Source: Rhizocola hellebori (GTDB lineage: Bacteria > Actinomycetota > Actinomycetes > Mycobacteriales > Micromonosporaceae). From it: DNA of 56,325 nucleotides. The DNA lies in assembly GCF_016862955.1 (NCBI RefSeq), contig NZ_BONY01000059.1, positions 1-56,325 on the forward strand, written 5' to 3'. A model generated the notes under the pieces. It did no database searches, had not been told where the DNA came from, and worked only from the letters and a program-made list of their open reading frames with translations. This document shows positions 45,335 to 55,418 of the stretch, piece by piece. Made by a program: the position numbers and the translations under genes. Each line of letters begins with the position of its first letter. Position 1 is the first letter of the stretch.

Positions 45335-47818
45335 GTGGGACTGGCGCTCTACCGCAAATACCGCCCTCGCTCATTCGCAGAGGTCATCGGGCAAGATCAT
45401 GTGACCGAGCCCTTGATGCAGGCTCTGCGAAGCGGCCGGCTGAACCATGCCTATCTGTTCTCCGGCCCTCGCGGGTGCGGCAAGACCTCCAGCGCGCGCA
45501 TCCTCGCCCGCTCGCTCAACTGTGACAAGGGGCCGACCCCCGAGCCGTGCGGCGAGTGCGACTCGTGCCGCGCCCTGGCCCCCGACGGCCCGGGCTCGAT
45601 CGACGTCATCGAGATCGACGCGGCCAGCCACGGCGGCGTCGACGATGCCCGTGAGCTGCGAGAGCGGGCCTTCTTCGCCCCCGCGTCGAGCCGATTCAAG
45701 ATCTACATCATCGATGAGGCCCACATGGTCTCGTCGGCCGGGTTCAATGCCCTGCTCAAGCTCGTCGAAGAGCCCCCCGACTACGTGAAGTTCGTCTTCG
45801 CCACCACCGAGCCGGAGAAGGTCCTCGGCACGATCAAGTCGCGCACCCACCATTACCCGTTCCGGCTCATGCCGCCCGGGGTGCTGCGTCCCTACCTGGA
45901 GCAGCTGGCAGTGCTCGAAGGGGTGGCTGTCGAACCCCAGGTCTTTCCTTTGGTGGTAAGGGCGGGAGGCGGCTCCGCGCGCGATGCCCTCTCCGTTTTC
46001 GACCAGCTCATCGCCGGTTCGGGTGACGAGGGCGTCACCTACGCGCGGGCCGTCGCCCTGCTGGGTGTCACCGATGTGGCCCTGATCGACGAGATGATCG
46101 ATGCCCTGGCCGCGTCCGACGGCGCCGCCGCCTTCGCCACCATCGACCGCGTCGCCGAGGCCGGCCATGACTCGCGCCGCTACGCCAGCGACCTGCTCCA
46201 GCGCCTCCGCGATCTGATCGTCCTGCGCCAGCTCCCCGACGCGGTGGAAAAGGGCCTCCTCGACGCGCCCGCCGACGAGCTCACCCGGATGCACGCCCAG
46301 GCCGGTCAGATCGGCGAGGCCACCCTGTCCCGCTTCGCCGACATCGTCCACAATGGACTGGTCGAGATGCGCGGCGCAGCTTCGCCCCGGCTCCTGCTCG
46401 AGCTCATCACCGCCCGCATGCTGCTGCCCGCCGTCGACGACTCAGTGTCCGCGCTGCTCCAGCGCCTGGAGCGGCTGGAGCAGGGCGCCCCCATCGCCAG
46501 GGCCACCGCGCCATCCGAAGCGGCGCGCCCATCGACGTCCTCTCGTTCCGCAGCCACCGCTTCCGGCTCGTCTTCTGGCGCTGGCTCGGCTGGCACCGCA
46601 CCTGGCGCTGGCGATGATTTCGGCTCGCCGTCCCACCCAGCCGCTAGCGGGTCAGGCCAGAGCGCCGCCCGTCAGGCCGCGGCCCAGGCGGCGCGGCGCG
46701 GCCCAGCGGCCCAGTCCGCCCCAGATAGTGCCGCAGCCCAAACTGCACGGCGCGCCCCAGCCGGCCCGGCCGCTCCGTCCACTCATGACAGTGCCGCCGC
46801 CCAGACTGCATCGCGTGCCGCAGCCGCTCCGTCCACCCCGGACGGTGCTGCGGTCCAGGCCCAGGAACGTCCTTCGCCCGCTGCCCCGGCCCCGCGAGCC
46901 GCCGCCGCGGAGGAGGACGACTGGCCCACCACGGCCACCACCGGCACCGGCCGCCCCCAGCCCGCCGCGGCCCCCGTCTCCGCACCCGCCGGCGCTTCCT
47001 CGGCCCGTGCTTCCTCGCGCGGCACCTCCTCGGCCAGCGCCTCCTCGGGCGGCACCTCCTCGGCCAGCGCCTCCTCGGGCGGCGCCTCCTCGGGCGGCGC
47101 ATCGTTGGGCGGCGCATCGTTGGGCGGCGCATCGTTGGGCGGCGCATCGTTGGGCGGCGCATCGTTGGGCGGCACCTCCTCGGCCAGCGCCTCCTCGGGC
47201 GGCGCCTACTCGGGGATCGACGCGCAGGGCGTGCGCCGGGCGTGGGACGAGATCGTGCGCATGGTGGGCCAAAACAGCAAGAAGGCCGCGGCCTTCGCAC
47301 GTGAGGCGGTGGTCCGCGAGCTCGAGGGCCAAACCCTGATCCTCGTCTTCAAACACAAGATCCACGCCGACGGCGTCAACAACGATCCCGGCCCGCTGCT
47401 CGAAGCGGTGCACCAGACGCTGGGTGGCGTGTGGAGCGTGCGCTGCGAAGTCGGCGGCGACACCCGCAAGCCCGCAGCCTCGGCCGCGCCGGCCGCTCCC
47501 GCTGCCAGGCCGAAACCCACTCCCGCCACCGAGGATTGGCCAGCCACAGCGCGCACAACCCCCGCAGCGCCCAGCCGCCCGGCAACGCCAGGCCGCCAAG
47601 CACCAGTGCAGGCCGAGCCGGGGCCACAGGACGACGAAGTCCCTTATGACCCCGAGTTCGATGGGCCGCCACCACCCGCGCTGCAGGGCTTCGACCCCGG
47701 TGACGAGCCCGATCGTGACACTGATTCACTGGCAGTGCTACAGACGAGCGAGGAACAAGCGCTCGAGTCGCTGCGCAAGAACTTCAATATCGAAAAGATC
47801 GCCGAACAAGGTCGCTAG
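45335..47818 (+). CDS. dnaX: DNA polymerase III gamma/tau subunit
   Basis: 827 aa. Start GTG 45335 ([11 protein letters not shown]), matching family starts; the longer frame upstream is not conserved-looking. Clamp-loader ATPase: Walker [14 protein letters not shown], zinc module [16 protein letters not shown], Walker [15 protein letters not shown]-type [13 protein letters not shown]. Then a long Ala/Ser/Pro-rich linker (~390-690) including five ASLGG units, a conserved C-terminal domain (~690-760; [22 protein letters not shown]) and a second Pro-rich acidic tail. Organises the replisome and loads the beta clamp. First gene of the dnaX-ybaB-recR group. Confidence 0.95.
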   Translation: MGLALYRKYRPRSFAEVIGQDHVTEPLMQALRSGRLNHAYLFSGPRGCGKTSSARILARSLNCDKGPTPEPCGECDSCRALAPDGPGSIDVIEIDAASHGGVDDARELRERAFFAPASSRFKIYIIDEAHMVSSAGFNALLKLVEEPPDYVKFVFATTEPEKVLGTIKSRTHHYPFRLMPPGVLRPYLEQLAVLEGVAVEPQVFPLVVRAGGGSARDALSVFDQLIAGSGDEGVTYARAVALLGVTDVALIDEMIDALAASDGAAAFATIDRVAEAGHDSRRYASDLLQRLRDLIVLRQLPDAVEKGLLDAPADELTRMHAQAGQIGEATLSRFADIVHNGLVEMRGAASPRLLLELITARMLLPAVDDSVSALLQRLERLEQGAPIARATAPSEAARPSTSSRSAATASGSSSGAGSAGTAPGAGDDFGSPSHPAASGSGQSAARQAAAQAARRGPAAQSAPDSAAAQTARRAPAGPAAPSTHDSAAAQTASRAAAAPSTPDGAAVQAQERPSPAAPAPRAAAAEEDDWPTTATTGTGRPQPAAAPVSAPAGASSARASSRGTSSASASSGGTSSASASSGGASSGGASLGGASLGGASLGGASLGGASLGGTSSASASSGGAYSGIDAQGVRRAWDEIVRMVGQNSKKAAAFAREAVVRELEGQTLILVFKHKIHADGVNNDPGPLLEAVHQTLGGVWSVRCEVGGDTRKPAASAAPAAPAARPKPTPATEDWPATARTTPAAPSRPATPGRQAPVQAEPGPQDDEVPYDPEFDGPPPPALQGFDPGDEPDRDTDSLAVLQTSEEQALESLRKNFNIEKIAEQGR
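47101..47175. repeat. Five 15-bp tandem repeats in dnaX
   Basis: ATCGTTGGGCGGCGC repeated at 47101, 47116, 47131, 47146 and 47161 (last copy ends GGCAC). Encodes SLGGA x5 in the DnaX linker. 15-bp period keeps frame, so copy number can vary without breaking the gene. Confidence 0.95.
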
Positions 47819-47833
47819 CAAGGGAGCACCGCC

Positions 47834-48166
47834 ATGCGCCAGGGTGGACAGCCCAATATGCAGAAGTTGATGCTGCAGGCTCAGCAGATGCAACAGAAGC
47901 TGGCCGCGGCACAGGCCGCCCTCGCCGAGGCCGAGCTGACCGGCACCTCCGGCGGCGGCCTGGTGACCGTGACCGTCTCCGGTTCGGGCGAGTTCCGCAA
48001 GGTCACGATCGATCCCAAGGCGGTCGACCCCGACGACATCGAGACCCTGGAAGATCTCGTGCTCGCCGCGATCACCAATGCGAGCGAAGGAGTTCGCAAG
48101 CTCACCGAGCAGAAGATGGGTCCGCTGTCCGCCGGTCTCGGCGGCGGCATGGGCCTGCCCTTCTAG
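47834..48166 (+). CDS. ybaB: YbaB/EbfC-family nucleoid-associated protein
   Basis: 110 aa. Typical N-terminal amphipathic helix ([20 protein letters not shown]), then [21 protein letters not shown] and the helical C-terminus. Dimeric DNA-binding protein, almost always beside dnaX and recR. GGGAGC sits upstream of ATG 47834. Confidence 0.93.
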   Translation: MRQGGQPNMQKLMLQAQQMQQKLAAAQAALAEAELTGTSGGGLVTVTVSGSGEFRKVTIDPKAVDPDDIETLEDLVLAAITNASEGVRKLTEQKMGPLSAGLGGGMGLPF

Positions 48167-48174
48167 AGGCCGCC

Positions 48175-48768
<594 letters not shown>

Positions 48769-48799
48769 AGTGTCGCACTGGCGTTCGATAATTCCCGGC

Positions 48800-49474
48800 A
48801 TGGACTTCGCCGATCGATTCGTCACCGTCGCCGATCCGCTGGCCGCTTTCGAGCAGACCTATTTCGAGCTGGGCGCGCTGGCGGTGCTCGCCGCAAGCTA
48901 CCCCGATCTGACGGCTTTTTCGTTGGCGGGCTGGCGCTTCCAGGACCTGCAGCGGCATGTCACCGAGCTGCTCCACGAATATGCGGCCGTGGCCGAGGGC
49001 GTCGAGTATTCGCCGCCCATCCACGTCGAGTGGGGCCTGGCCATGGCGACCGCCGCCAACCGCGCCCGCACCGCCTTCCGCCGCCGGGGCTATGTCGCCG
49101 AGCGCGCCCCCACGCCGATCGGCATTCAGCCCGGTTCCGTGGTTGTCCAGCACGTGGTCAACGAGCTCACGGTCCACTGCTGGGATCTGGCTACCATGAT
49201 GAATCGGCGCAACTTCTTTCCCGATTGGCTTCCTGAGCGTTGCCAGCTGAGCTGGCAGGCCTTCTTCGACACCTATGGCCGCCCGGCTCACAACTTCGAT
49301 CCGGAGCAACCTGCGCCACCCGACGCCACGCCCACCACCCGGCTCGCTGCCTACCTCGGCCGCAAGATCCCAGATCTGCCCGTCGTCTTGATTCGGCCCG
49401 GGGAAACCCCCGAGGTCCGCAATTTGCTTTACCAGAAATTGGGTCGCGTGCCCCGCAGCCGCTCACCGTTTTAG
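48800..49474 (+). CDS. Mycothiol-dependent maleylpyruvate isomerase-like protein
   Basis: 224 aa from ATG 48800. Four-helix DinB-like N-domain ([19 protein letters not shown]) and the family pattern [20 protein letters not shown] with the metal-binding His/Asp. Member of the TIGR03083/03086 group whose characterised members use mycothiol. Substrate unknown. Stops overlap with the convergent GNAT gene by 12 bp. Confidence 0.82.
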   Translation: MDFADRFVTVADPLAAFEQTYFELGALAVLAASYPDLTAFSLAGWRFQDLQRHVTELLHEYAAVAEGVEYSPPIHVEWGLAMATAANRARTAFRRRGYVAERAPTPIGIQPGSVVVQHVVNELTVHCWDLATMMNRRNFFPDWLPERCQLSWQAFFDTYGRPAHNFDPEQPAPPDATPTTRLAAYLGRKIPDLPVVLIRPGETPEVRNLLYQKLGRVPRSRSPF

Positions 49475-50110
49475 TTTCCGGGCGAGCCGCTCCTCCAGTT
49501 GCGTGCGGCAGTCTGGCCACTCCTCGGCGATGATGGAATACACGGCAGAGTCACGAAGCCTGCCTTCTTCTCCCGGTGCCCACGACTGCGACCAGTTCCT
49601 CAGCACACCTTCAAACTTCGCGCCAACGCTTTCGATGGCTGCGCGAGACCTGCTGTTGCGAGCGTCCGTCTTCAGGTCGAGCCTGGCGACACCCCAATTT
49701 TCAAACGCGTTGCGGAAAAGGAGCAGCTTTGATTCGAGATTCATCCCGGTACCTTGCATCGACGCGGCGAGCCAGGTGAAGCCGACTTCCACGGCGCACA
49801 GGTTTTCTGTCCCGGGCCAGAAGCGGGGATCCCAATAGGCGGTGGCCCCGACCGCCTTTCCCGAAGACTTCGCCACTTGGGCATACAGCGCAAGCTTTCC
49901 TGTCGCCACCCGCTCCAGTTGCTCCTCGAGGTATTGGCCCACTTCGGCCGCCGTGGGCACCCACGTAAACGCATACGAGCCACGGTTTTCCTCGGCGGCC
50001 ACGGCCAGGTCCGCCGCGTGACGATGACCCATCGGCTCGAGGCGCACCAGCGTACCCTCAAGAATTGGTCCTTCAAGCTTGAAACTCACTGGGGTATCGT
50101 CTCCCAGCAT
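49463..50110 (-). CDS. GNAT-family N-acetyltransferase (RimJ/RimL-like)
   Basis: 215 aa (208 aa if GTG 50089, preceded at distance by GGGAGA, is used). GNAT fold: [40 protein letters not shown] (acetyl-CoA loop, degenerate Q/RxxGxG/A) and the [22 protein letters not shown] helix that RimJ/RimL acyltransferases share. Likely N-acetylates a small molecule or protein N-terminus. Its first ATG and the ATG of the next gene overlap on opposite strands. Confidence 0.85.
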   Translation of the reverse strand: MLGDDTPVSFKLEGPILEGTLVRLEPMGHRHAADLAVAAEENRGSYAFTWVPTAAEVGQYLEEQLERVATGKLALYAQVAKSSGKAVGATAYWDPRFWPGTENLCAVEVGFTWLAASMQGTGMNLESKLLLFRNAFENWGVARLDLKTDARNSRSRAAIESVGAKFEGVLRNWSQSWAPGEEGRLRDSAVYSIIAEEWPDCRTQLEERLARKLKR

Positions 50111-50750
50111 GGGTTACACGACAACGTTTTCCGGTCGAGTAACTGTTGCGCCGCCGCTCAATCCACATGAGACCCGTTATTTGGAGCAGTTTTCGTCGAC
50201 CCGCCACGACCATCGGGTGAAAGGCCCCTACCTCGTCGGCGAGGACACCCCGCCCGACCTCGTCGTCACCGGCGGCCGGGTGACGCCACACCCCGGGCTG
50301 CCCGGCTACTGGTGCAAATGGGCTCCGACCGAGGACGGGTCGGCAATCCAGTGGAACGAAGAAGAGAAGTTCTACGAGGCCGACATGTGGATGGCCTACC
50401 TGATCGACACCTTCCTCAAGCCCGGCGCGACGGTCGCGCGGCAGCTCGCCGACCCGGTAGCGGAATGGATCTATCCGGCCGACTTCGCCCAGTTCACCTT
50501 CGACCACGTCGTCAACGGTGTCATCGAAGCGGAAGGCGAGGAGCCGGAGGACCGGTGGCGGATCGAGGTTCGCGACAACATCGTCCATATAGTCCAGCAA
50601 ACGGTCCAGCCAAGCTATGACGAGATCTCCCCCGCCGAGCTGGGCGACTGGGGCGACGGCGAATGGGAGCGATTCGTGGCCCTTACCCGGCACAACATTA
50701 CTTTTCTGGTACACGGCGGTCAGCGCCAAGAAGTCGACCCAGCCTGCTGA
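50109..50750 (+). CDS. Conserved-type hypothetical protein
   Basis: 213 aa from ATG 50109. Distinctive features: [21 protein letters not shown], the aromatic-rich [35 protein letters not shown] and [16 protein letters not shown] segments. I have the impression of a family spread through actinobacteria, but it has no known activity. No signal peptide, so cytosolic. The start codon overlaps the divergent GNAT start; both promoters must lie inside the opposite gene or further out. Confidence 0.8.
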   Translation: MGYTTTFSGRVTVAPPLNPHETRYLEQFSSTRHDHRVKGPYLVGEDTPPDLVVTGGRVTPHPGLPGYWCKWAPTEDGSAIQWNEEEKFYEADMWMAYLIDTFLKPGATVARQLADPVAEWIYPADFAQFTFDHVVNGVIEAEGEEPEDRWRIEVRDNIVHIVQQTVQPSYDEISPAELGDWGDGEWERFVALTRHNITFLVHGGQRQEVDPAC

Positions 50751-50806
50751 TCTCACACGCCCGCGACCGATGCTAGCGTGTCGGTCCCGGCTGTGAGAGG
50801 ACCAAA

Positions 50807-51775
50807 GTGCGCCTGCTTCGTTGCCTTCAAATACTTGGTATGGCAGGCCTGTGGTGTTTGTTGGTTACTCCTGCCCACGCGGCTTCCGGAGAGTTCCGGA
50901 CCACCAGCGACGGGCTCGTCTATTGTCCATCGGTTGGCTCCCCACGCTGGGTCCAATGGTCCTTCATATCCGAGGTCGACGCCGAGGGCCGGCTCGAGAG
51001 CATCGAAGTCACCCCCGCCAGCGCAGCCACGAGTGCGACAAGCGTGGCCGGGGAACCGATAAAACTCACCTGGGATGTGCGGGCGCAGCTGGTGATTCCG
51101 GCGGGTCCAACCAGCGCGTCGCTGCGCTTCAAGGTGGTGTGGGATTTGCCTGACGGGCCGAAGGAGTTCAACTACTTCAAGACGGTTCAGCTCCCCGAAT
51201 GCGTTTTGCGACCGGTCGCCAAGTTCACCTCGCTTTGCAATGGCAGGGTCAACGTGCAGGTAACGAACCCAAATGACGCTCCGCCGCGTCCAAAGATCAC
51301 TTTGGAGGGTGCCTACGGCTGGACGACGTCCTCGGCGTATTTGCACTCGGGTCAATCCCAGTCGTGGGAGGTACCCGCCGATGCGGCAAGCTCGATCAAG
51401 GTGACAATGGCCAACGAGGACGGCACAGAGCCGCGCCCGCTCGCCACCTACGCGTGGAAACCATGTGGCGGCACCACCACCCAACCGCCGGGCGCACGAA
51501 AACCCGCCCCAGCCGCACCCCCCGCCGCGCCGCTCGTCAGCGCGACCCCTTCCGCTTCACCAACACCGACACCGTCCGACGAGACGTCCCCATCTCCATC
51601 ACCTTCCCCTTCGCAGGCGGCCCCGGCTGCCGCACCATCCACGACAGACCCGACCGCCAGGATTCTCGGGTGGTCAGCCGGTGCCGGGATCGTGCTCGGC
51701 GCGGCCGCGGCTGCGGTCGTCGTCCTTATCCGACGCAGACCCTTGTCCACACCGGTTGAGGAAACGGTCTCCTGA
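50807..51775 (+). CDS. Surface-anchored secreted protein 1
   Basis: 322 aa from GTG 50807 (GAGAGGA upstream). Cleavable signal (ends AHA, ~25), beta-rich ectodomain of ~200 residues with four Cys (YCPSV, LPEC, SLCNG, KPCGG), then a Pro/Ser/Thr-rich linker (SPSPSPSQAAPAAAPS), and a C-terminal helix ILGWSAGAGIVLGAAAAAVVVLI followed by RRRP tail. No LPxTG motif. Topology: outside, single C-terminal anchor. Function unknown; with the next gene, separated by 1 bp, it forms a pair. Confidence 0.75.
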   Translation: MRLLRCLQILGMAGLWCLLVTPAHAASGEFRTTSDGLVYCPSVGSPRWVQWSFISEVDAEGRLESIEVTPASAATSATSVAGEPIKLTWDVRAQLVIPAGPTSASLRFKVVWDLPDGPKEFNYFKTVQLPECVLRPVAKFTSLCNGRVNVQVTNPNDAPPRPKITLEGAYGWTTSSAYLHSGQSQSWEVPADAASSIKVTMANEDGTEPRPLATYAWKPCGGTTTQPPGARKPAPAAPPAAPLVSATPSASPTPTPSDETSPSPSPSPSQAAPAAAPSTTDPTARILGWSAGAGIVLGAAAAAVVVLIRRRPLSTPVEETVS

Positions 51776-51776
51776 C

Positions 51777-52607
51777 ATGCTGATCCGCCGGCTCGCCATC
51801 GTCTTGGCCGCTGCCGCCGCGATCCCGGTGATGGTGGTCTCCCCCGCCCACGCCGCGGTTGCCGCTCGGGTGCACGGCTGGTTCACCGGTGCGTCCGAGG
51901 TGTGGGCCGGCAAATACACGGTCGACGCACAGCTGCGCTATCAAGCCTTCCACGAAGGAATCGGAACCACTGCGCAAGTCGGTCTGCAAGGTGTGGAAAT
52001 CGAGATACGGGATCCGAACGGCAACCCCTCCACCGAACTCCAAGTGACATATCAAGACGGCAGCGCATGGCGACCCGTCCCGTTCTATCAATTCGGGAAG
52101 CTGCCGCCGACCTGGGAGACCGGTAATCTCGCACGCCCGATCCAGATAACCGCCACCGCCGCGACCACGCCTGGCCGATGGCGCTTGCACTCCCAAATTC
52201 GCACCTACCGCTGGGAGTACGTTTCGACGACCTATACGCCGGAAGAGATGGGCCTAGAAATAGTTCAAGACTCCGACTGGTACGAAGTCGTAGTCCACTC
52301 CGCGCAGCAGGCCCCACCGCCGCCCGCGCCCAAGGCGCAACCACCGGCAGCTGGACACCCCAACGCCGAGGCCACCCCTTCGCCGACCGGCTTCCCCGAG
52401 CCGTCCACCGTTTCCGCCACGGTCTCCACCGCCCCGCCGGCACCCTCTCACTCACCGGCCTTTAGGGCCGATCTGTCCAATCGCGACATAGGTCAACCCA
52501 AAGTGCGATGGTGGTACATCGTCGGAGTGGTTCTCCTGAGCGCGGCTCTCGCCTTCGGCCTCAGCCTGCTCGGGACACAGGCCTGGCGGCGGCGCCGAAC
52601 CCGCTGA
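51777..52607 (+). CDS. Surface-anchored secreted protein 2
   Basis: 276 aa from ATG 51777, 1 bp after the previous stop. Signal peptide (to ~28, ends AHA), a beta-sandwich-like ectodomain (VHGWFTGASEVWAGKYTVDAQLRYQ, a WxxRSQIRTYRWEY strand region), a Pro-rich linker, then a helix WWYIVGVVLLSAALAFGLSLLG and a short RRRR tail. Same architecture as the preceding protein but without significant sequence similarity seen by eye, and without Cys in the ectodomain. Role unknown. Confidence 0.75.
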   Translation: MLIRRLAIVLAAAAAIPVMVVSPAHAAVAARVHGWFTGASEVWAGKYTVDAQLRYQAFHEGIGTTAQVGLQGVEIEIRDPNGNPSTELQVTYQDGSAWRPVPFYQFGKLPPTWETGNLARPIQITATAATTPGRWRLHSQIRTYRWEYVSTTYTPEEMGLEIVQDSDWYEVVVHSAQQAPPPPAPKAQPPAAGHPNAEATPSPTGFPEPSTVSATVSTAPPAPSHSPAFRADLSNRDIGQPKVRWWYIVGVVLLSAALAFGLSLLGTQAWRRRRTR

Positions 52608-52611
52608 TTGT

Positions 52612-53496
52612 TCAGCCGTGGCGGTGTCGCACGATGTAGTCGATGTAGCGGAAGGCGTCCTCTCGGTCCGGCTCGCTGATCGAGTCCCACAGATCCGCCA
52701 GCCAGTAGAGCGTGCCCGACAGCGGCCAGGCCCACCCGCGTACCCAGGTCGCCTCGTCGAACCCGAGCGCCTCCCGGTAGGCGGCCCGCGCGCGGGCGTC
52801 GAAAAGGCTCCAACCCGGCCGCACCTCCACCGCCGGATCGCCACGCCCGAGACCGCCGAAGTCAATCACCCCGGTAAGCCTGCCTCCGTCGACCAGCAGG
52901 TTGCCTTCCAGGAGATCACCGTGCAGCCATACTGGCGGTCCGGGCCACTCATCCGCCGCCATCGCCTCGTCCCATGCCGCAGTCACGGCTCGCCCATCGA
53001 TCCGGTCGCCAAGCTCCGCGATAGACCGGCGGGTCAATTCATCCCGCTGCACCAGCGGCACGCCACGCTGAATCCCTTCCTTGACCGGCCCGTCCATCGG
53101 CTCGATCGCGATCATCGCGCGCACAAAGCCGGCGAGGTCGACGGCGAGGTCGACCAGGTCCTGCCCGGCTTCCGGATTGCGCCCATCCAGCCACGGCACA
53201 ACCGTCCACGGCCACGGATAATCCCCACTTGGCTGCCCGACGGCGATCGGCACCGGCACGGGCACCGGAAGATGCGGCGCCAGCCGCGGCAACCAGGTCG
53301 CGTCGGTCGCCACCTGGTCCACCGCCCACTCCGCCCGCGGCAGCCGTGCCGTCAGCGAATCACCCAACCGGAACAGCGCGTTGTCGGTGCCGTTCAACGG
53401 CTGCGCAACGATCGGCAAGTCCGACCACTCGGGGAACTGCTCGTCGATCAGTGCCCGTACCTGCTCCACAGCGACGATGATCTCTCCAGGGCGCAT
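52612..53496 (-). CDS. Aminoglycoside-phosphotransferase-fold kinase
   Basis: 294 aa. Protein-kinase-like fold with catalytic loop VWLHGDLLEGNLLVDGG (HGDxxxxN) and metal-binding VIDFGGLGRGDPAVE. Resembles hygromycin/viomycin or fructosamine-type kinases; substrate cannot be told, so I do not claim resistance. Convergent with the surface-protein pair, 5 bp apart. Confidence 0.85.
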   Translation of the reverse strand: MRPGEIIVAVEQVRALIDEQFPEWSDLPIVAQPLNGTDNALFRLGDSLTARLPRAEWAVDQVATDATWLPRLAPHLPVPVPVPIAVGQPSGDYPWPWTVVPWLDGRNPEAGQDLVDLAVDLAGFVRAMIAIEPMDGPVKEGIQRGVPLVQRDELTRRSIAELGDRIDGRAVTAAWDEAMAADEWPGPPVWLHGDLLEGNLLVDGGRLTGVIDFGGLGRGDPAVEVRPGWSLFDARARAAYREALGFDEATWVRGWAWPLSGTLYWLADLWDSISEPDREDAFRYIDYIVRHRHG

Positions 53497-53542
53497 CGCG
53501 AGACCGTAGAACCCGCCCGATCAACCCGTCAATCGAATTGAG

Positions 53543-53572
53543 CAACCCGGGCGCTTCTCGTCGCCCGGGTTG
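53543..53572. other. Hairpin upstream of the phosphotransferase-fold gene
   Basis: CAACCCGGGCG (53543-53553) pairs with CGCCCGGGTTG (53562-53572) across 8 nt. It is 47 bp upstream of the gene start and has no T-run. Could be a terminator for the small minus-strand ORF described next, or a 5'-UTR element. Confidence 0.45.
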
Positions 53573-53609
53573 CCGAACCCCACCATCGGTGCGAGCCATG
53601 GCCAGAGTC

Positions 53610-53806
53610 CTAAGTAGTCACACCTCTCTTCTGATCCCGATGTTCCTTGCAGAAGGAGGAGACGATGTGCCCGCAGTGTGGACACTGGACGAACGGCGGT
53701 GGCTCCGACCTGTCAATCGCAGGTCGTCTTAGGCCCCGGATAACAAGCGGCGCAACGAGAATCCCCACCAGGGTCCGGCACCTATCGCGAGCCACTTCCA
53801 GTCCAC
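53610..53806 (-). pseudogene. Possible frameshifted small membrane/zinc-ribbon protein
   Basis: A GTG at 53806 preceded by GGGAGG with 7-nt spacing opens VDWKWLAIGAGPWWGFSLRR but stops at 53729. The frame 1 nt over, open from 53795, continues LVGILVAPLVIRGLRRPAI and then FVQCPHCGHIVSSFCKEH to 53610. Joined, the two would give a short helix plus CxxC...C zinc ribbon. A frameshift (mutation or programmed) or chance are all possible. A plus-strand ATG at 53665 with AAGGAGGAG upstream also reads CPQCGH but then turns to noise. Confidence 0.3.
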
Positions 53807-53854
53807 TTTGTTGCCTCCCTCATCTGCTCGCACCAAGTAGACAATGTTTGTTCT

Positions 53855-53900
53855 GAACACAACAGATGTGTTCGCGACGGACACCGATATCCTGAACACA
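53855..53900 (+). promoter_or_regulatory. Operator/promoter of the GntR gene
   Basis: GAACAC-AACAGAT-GTGTTC (53855-53873) is an inverted repeat, and TGAACACA recurs at 53893-53900, overlapping the ATG. TATCCT at 53888-53893 is 6 nt before the start codon, suggesting a leaderless transcript with autoregulation by the encoded protein. Confidence 0.55.
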
Positions 53901-54643
53901 TGTCTCAGCCCGCCTATCGCGACATCGCCGACGCGATCCGCCAAGACATTGAGAGCGCTCACCTTGTCGAGGGCGACCGTCTGCCCACTGTCCGCGAGCT
54001 CGCGGCCCGCTTCGGGGCTCCAGTTGGCACCGTGTCGCGCGCCCTCGACCTTCTGCGCGCCGAAGGCATCGTCGTCAGCCGCCACGGCCGTGGGCTTTAT
54101 GTCAGGGCTTTCAGCCGGATCACGCGTACCTCGCCGAACCGCTTGTCACGACAGCAATGGGGCACCGGCCACGCGATTCAGGATCACGACACCGGCGCCC
54201 GTCTTCGAGTAGTCCATGTCGAGGTGACAGAGGTGCCGGCCTCTGACTTCGTCGCCGATGCGCTCAAAGTGCCAGCGGGTGCTGCCGTTCTCTCCCGCGC
54301 CCGCAAGTTCGCCGTGGATGACCGGGTAGTGCAGACCGCAACCTCTCATCTCCCACTCGATCTCGTTGCCGCAGTTCCGGCCATCGCCTATACCGGCCCC
54401 GGCCCGGGCGGCATCTACGCTCGGATGGCCGAGGCTGGCGTAGGCCCAGTTCGTTTCTCAGAACAAGTCATCTGCCGGATGCCCACACCGGGCGAGATCG
54501 CCGAACTCGACCTACCCGCCGGCACCCCAGTGGTCTCCATCGTCAGGCACGCTTTCTCAGCCACCGGCCGTTGCCTTGAAGTCAACTCGATGCTCCTGGA
54601 TTCTTCGGCATACATCCTCGAGTACCGCTTCGATGCTGGCTGA
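53900..54643 (+). CDS. GntR-family (HutC subfamily) transcription regulator
   Basis: 247 aa. N-terminal winged helix (~2-70): YRDIADAIRQDIE, LPTVRELAARFGAPVGTVSRALDLLRAEGIV, HGRGLYV. C-terminal UTRA effector domain (~95-240; RLRVVHVEVTEVPASDFVADAL, QVICRMPTPGEIAELDLPAGTPVVSIVR). Binds a small-molecule effector. Sits convergent with the kinase-like gene 1 bp away. Confidence 0.93.
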   Translation: MSQPAYRDIADAIRQDIESAHLVEGDRLPTVRELAARFGAPVGTVSRALDLLRAEGIVVSRHGRGLYVRAFSRITRTSPNRLSRQQWGTGHAIQDHDTGARLRVVHVEVTEVPASDFVADALKVPAGAAVLSRARKFAVDDRVVQTATSHLPLDLVAAVPAIAYTGPGPGGIYARMAEAGVGPVRFSEQVICRMPTPGEIAELDLPAGTPVVSIVRHAFSATGRCLEVNSMLLDSSAYILEYRFDAG

Positions 54644-54644
54644 A

Positions 54645-55322
54645 TTAGGAATTCGCGCCCGCTCGCAGGACGGGGGCGGTGAAGTCGGTGTTGTCGACGA
54701 CGAGGTCAGCTCGCTCGTCTGGACGGACTTCGGCGACGTAACGCTGCTCGCCAGGGATGTACTTGGTGCGGTAGCGATACTCGGCGGCGGCCACGTCGCC
54801 CATCCATTCCTGGTCGCGGGCGATGCCTCGGCTTAGCACCACGTCGAAGCCGATCGCTAGATAGATCCGCAGATCCCAGTACGAGTCCAGCTCTGGCCGC
54901 TGCAGAAAGACCCCGTCGGCCAACAGGATTGCGTCGTCGGATGCGAAGTGAACGGGCCCATCGATGGCTTCGGTTGCGGGAAGGTTCATAACCGCTTCGC
55001 GATAGCGCCGGCTACCACCCGGGCCGAGCGGCATCAGGAGCTGATCGCGGATTGCCTCGTTGTCCCACGAGTCGAGGTAGTAACTCTCCGGCGAGCCCGG
55101 CGGGTATGCCGTTCGCAGATCGGCCCGGCGCTTGAAGTAATCGATGCCGACCCGGATCACCGGCCGGTCGGTGAAGGCCCGGACCGCCTCGGCGAGCTCG
55201 TCAGTCAACGTGGACTTGCCCGCCGCCGAGTTCCCGTCGACTGCCACTCGCACCGGATGCGGCCTGCTTACGGCCACGACATGGCGAGCGAGTTCAGCCA
55301 GCACTTCGGCACGCCGGTCCAC
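54645..55322 (-). CDS. Uridine kinase-like P-loop protein
   Basis: 225 aa. Walker A VDGNSAAGKSTLTDELA (GxxxxGKS/T), then RVGIDYFKRRADLRTAYPPGSP, and LADGVFLQRPELDSYWD with the base-binding segment. Similar to uridine kinase/nucleoside kinase proteins found alone in actinobacteria. Phosphate acceptor unknown. Confidence 0.83.
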   Translation of the reverse strand: MDRRAEVLAELARHVVAVSRPHPVRVAVDGNSAAGKSTLTDELAEAVRAFTDRPVIRVGIDYFKRRADLRTAYPPGSPESYYLDSWDNEAIRDQLLMPLGPGGSRRYREAVMNLPATEAIDGPVHFASDDAILLADGVFLQRPELDSYWDLRIYLAIGFDVVLSRGIARDQEWMGDVAAAEYRYRTKYIPGEQRYVAEVRPDERADLVVDNTDFTAPVLRAGANS

Positions 55323-55382
55323 GACGGCTCCCCCTTCGCCCCACGTTTGTAGGCCGTCAGGCTATCGGCGAGGCCCAAAGAT

Positions 55383-55412
55383 GATCAGCCCCGGCTGAAA
55401 GGCCGGGGCTGA
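55383..55412 (-). terminator. Terminator of tRNA-Ser(GGA)
   Basis: Perfect 12-bp stem ATCAGCCCCGGC / GCCGGGGCTGAT with a 6-nt loop, just after the minus-strand tRNA. Confidence 0.85.
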
Positions 55413-55418
55413 TGAATG

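Noticed and set aside
47093-47180. Short tandem repeats, considered as CRISPR
   Set aside because: Units are 15 bp without spacers and in frame in dnaX; no cas genes nearby.
52612-53496. Antibiotic resistance call for the phosphotransferase-fold protein
   Set aside because: The motif fits a broad kinase family; nothing in the sequence fixes an antibiotic as substrate.
53647-53856. Plus-strand small ORF with AAGGAGGAG and CPQCGH start
   Set aside because: After ~12 residues it becomes low-information Arg/Ser noise; the better-looking zinc-ribbon codons are on the other strand. The near-palindromic sequence explains both.
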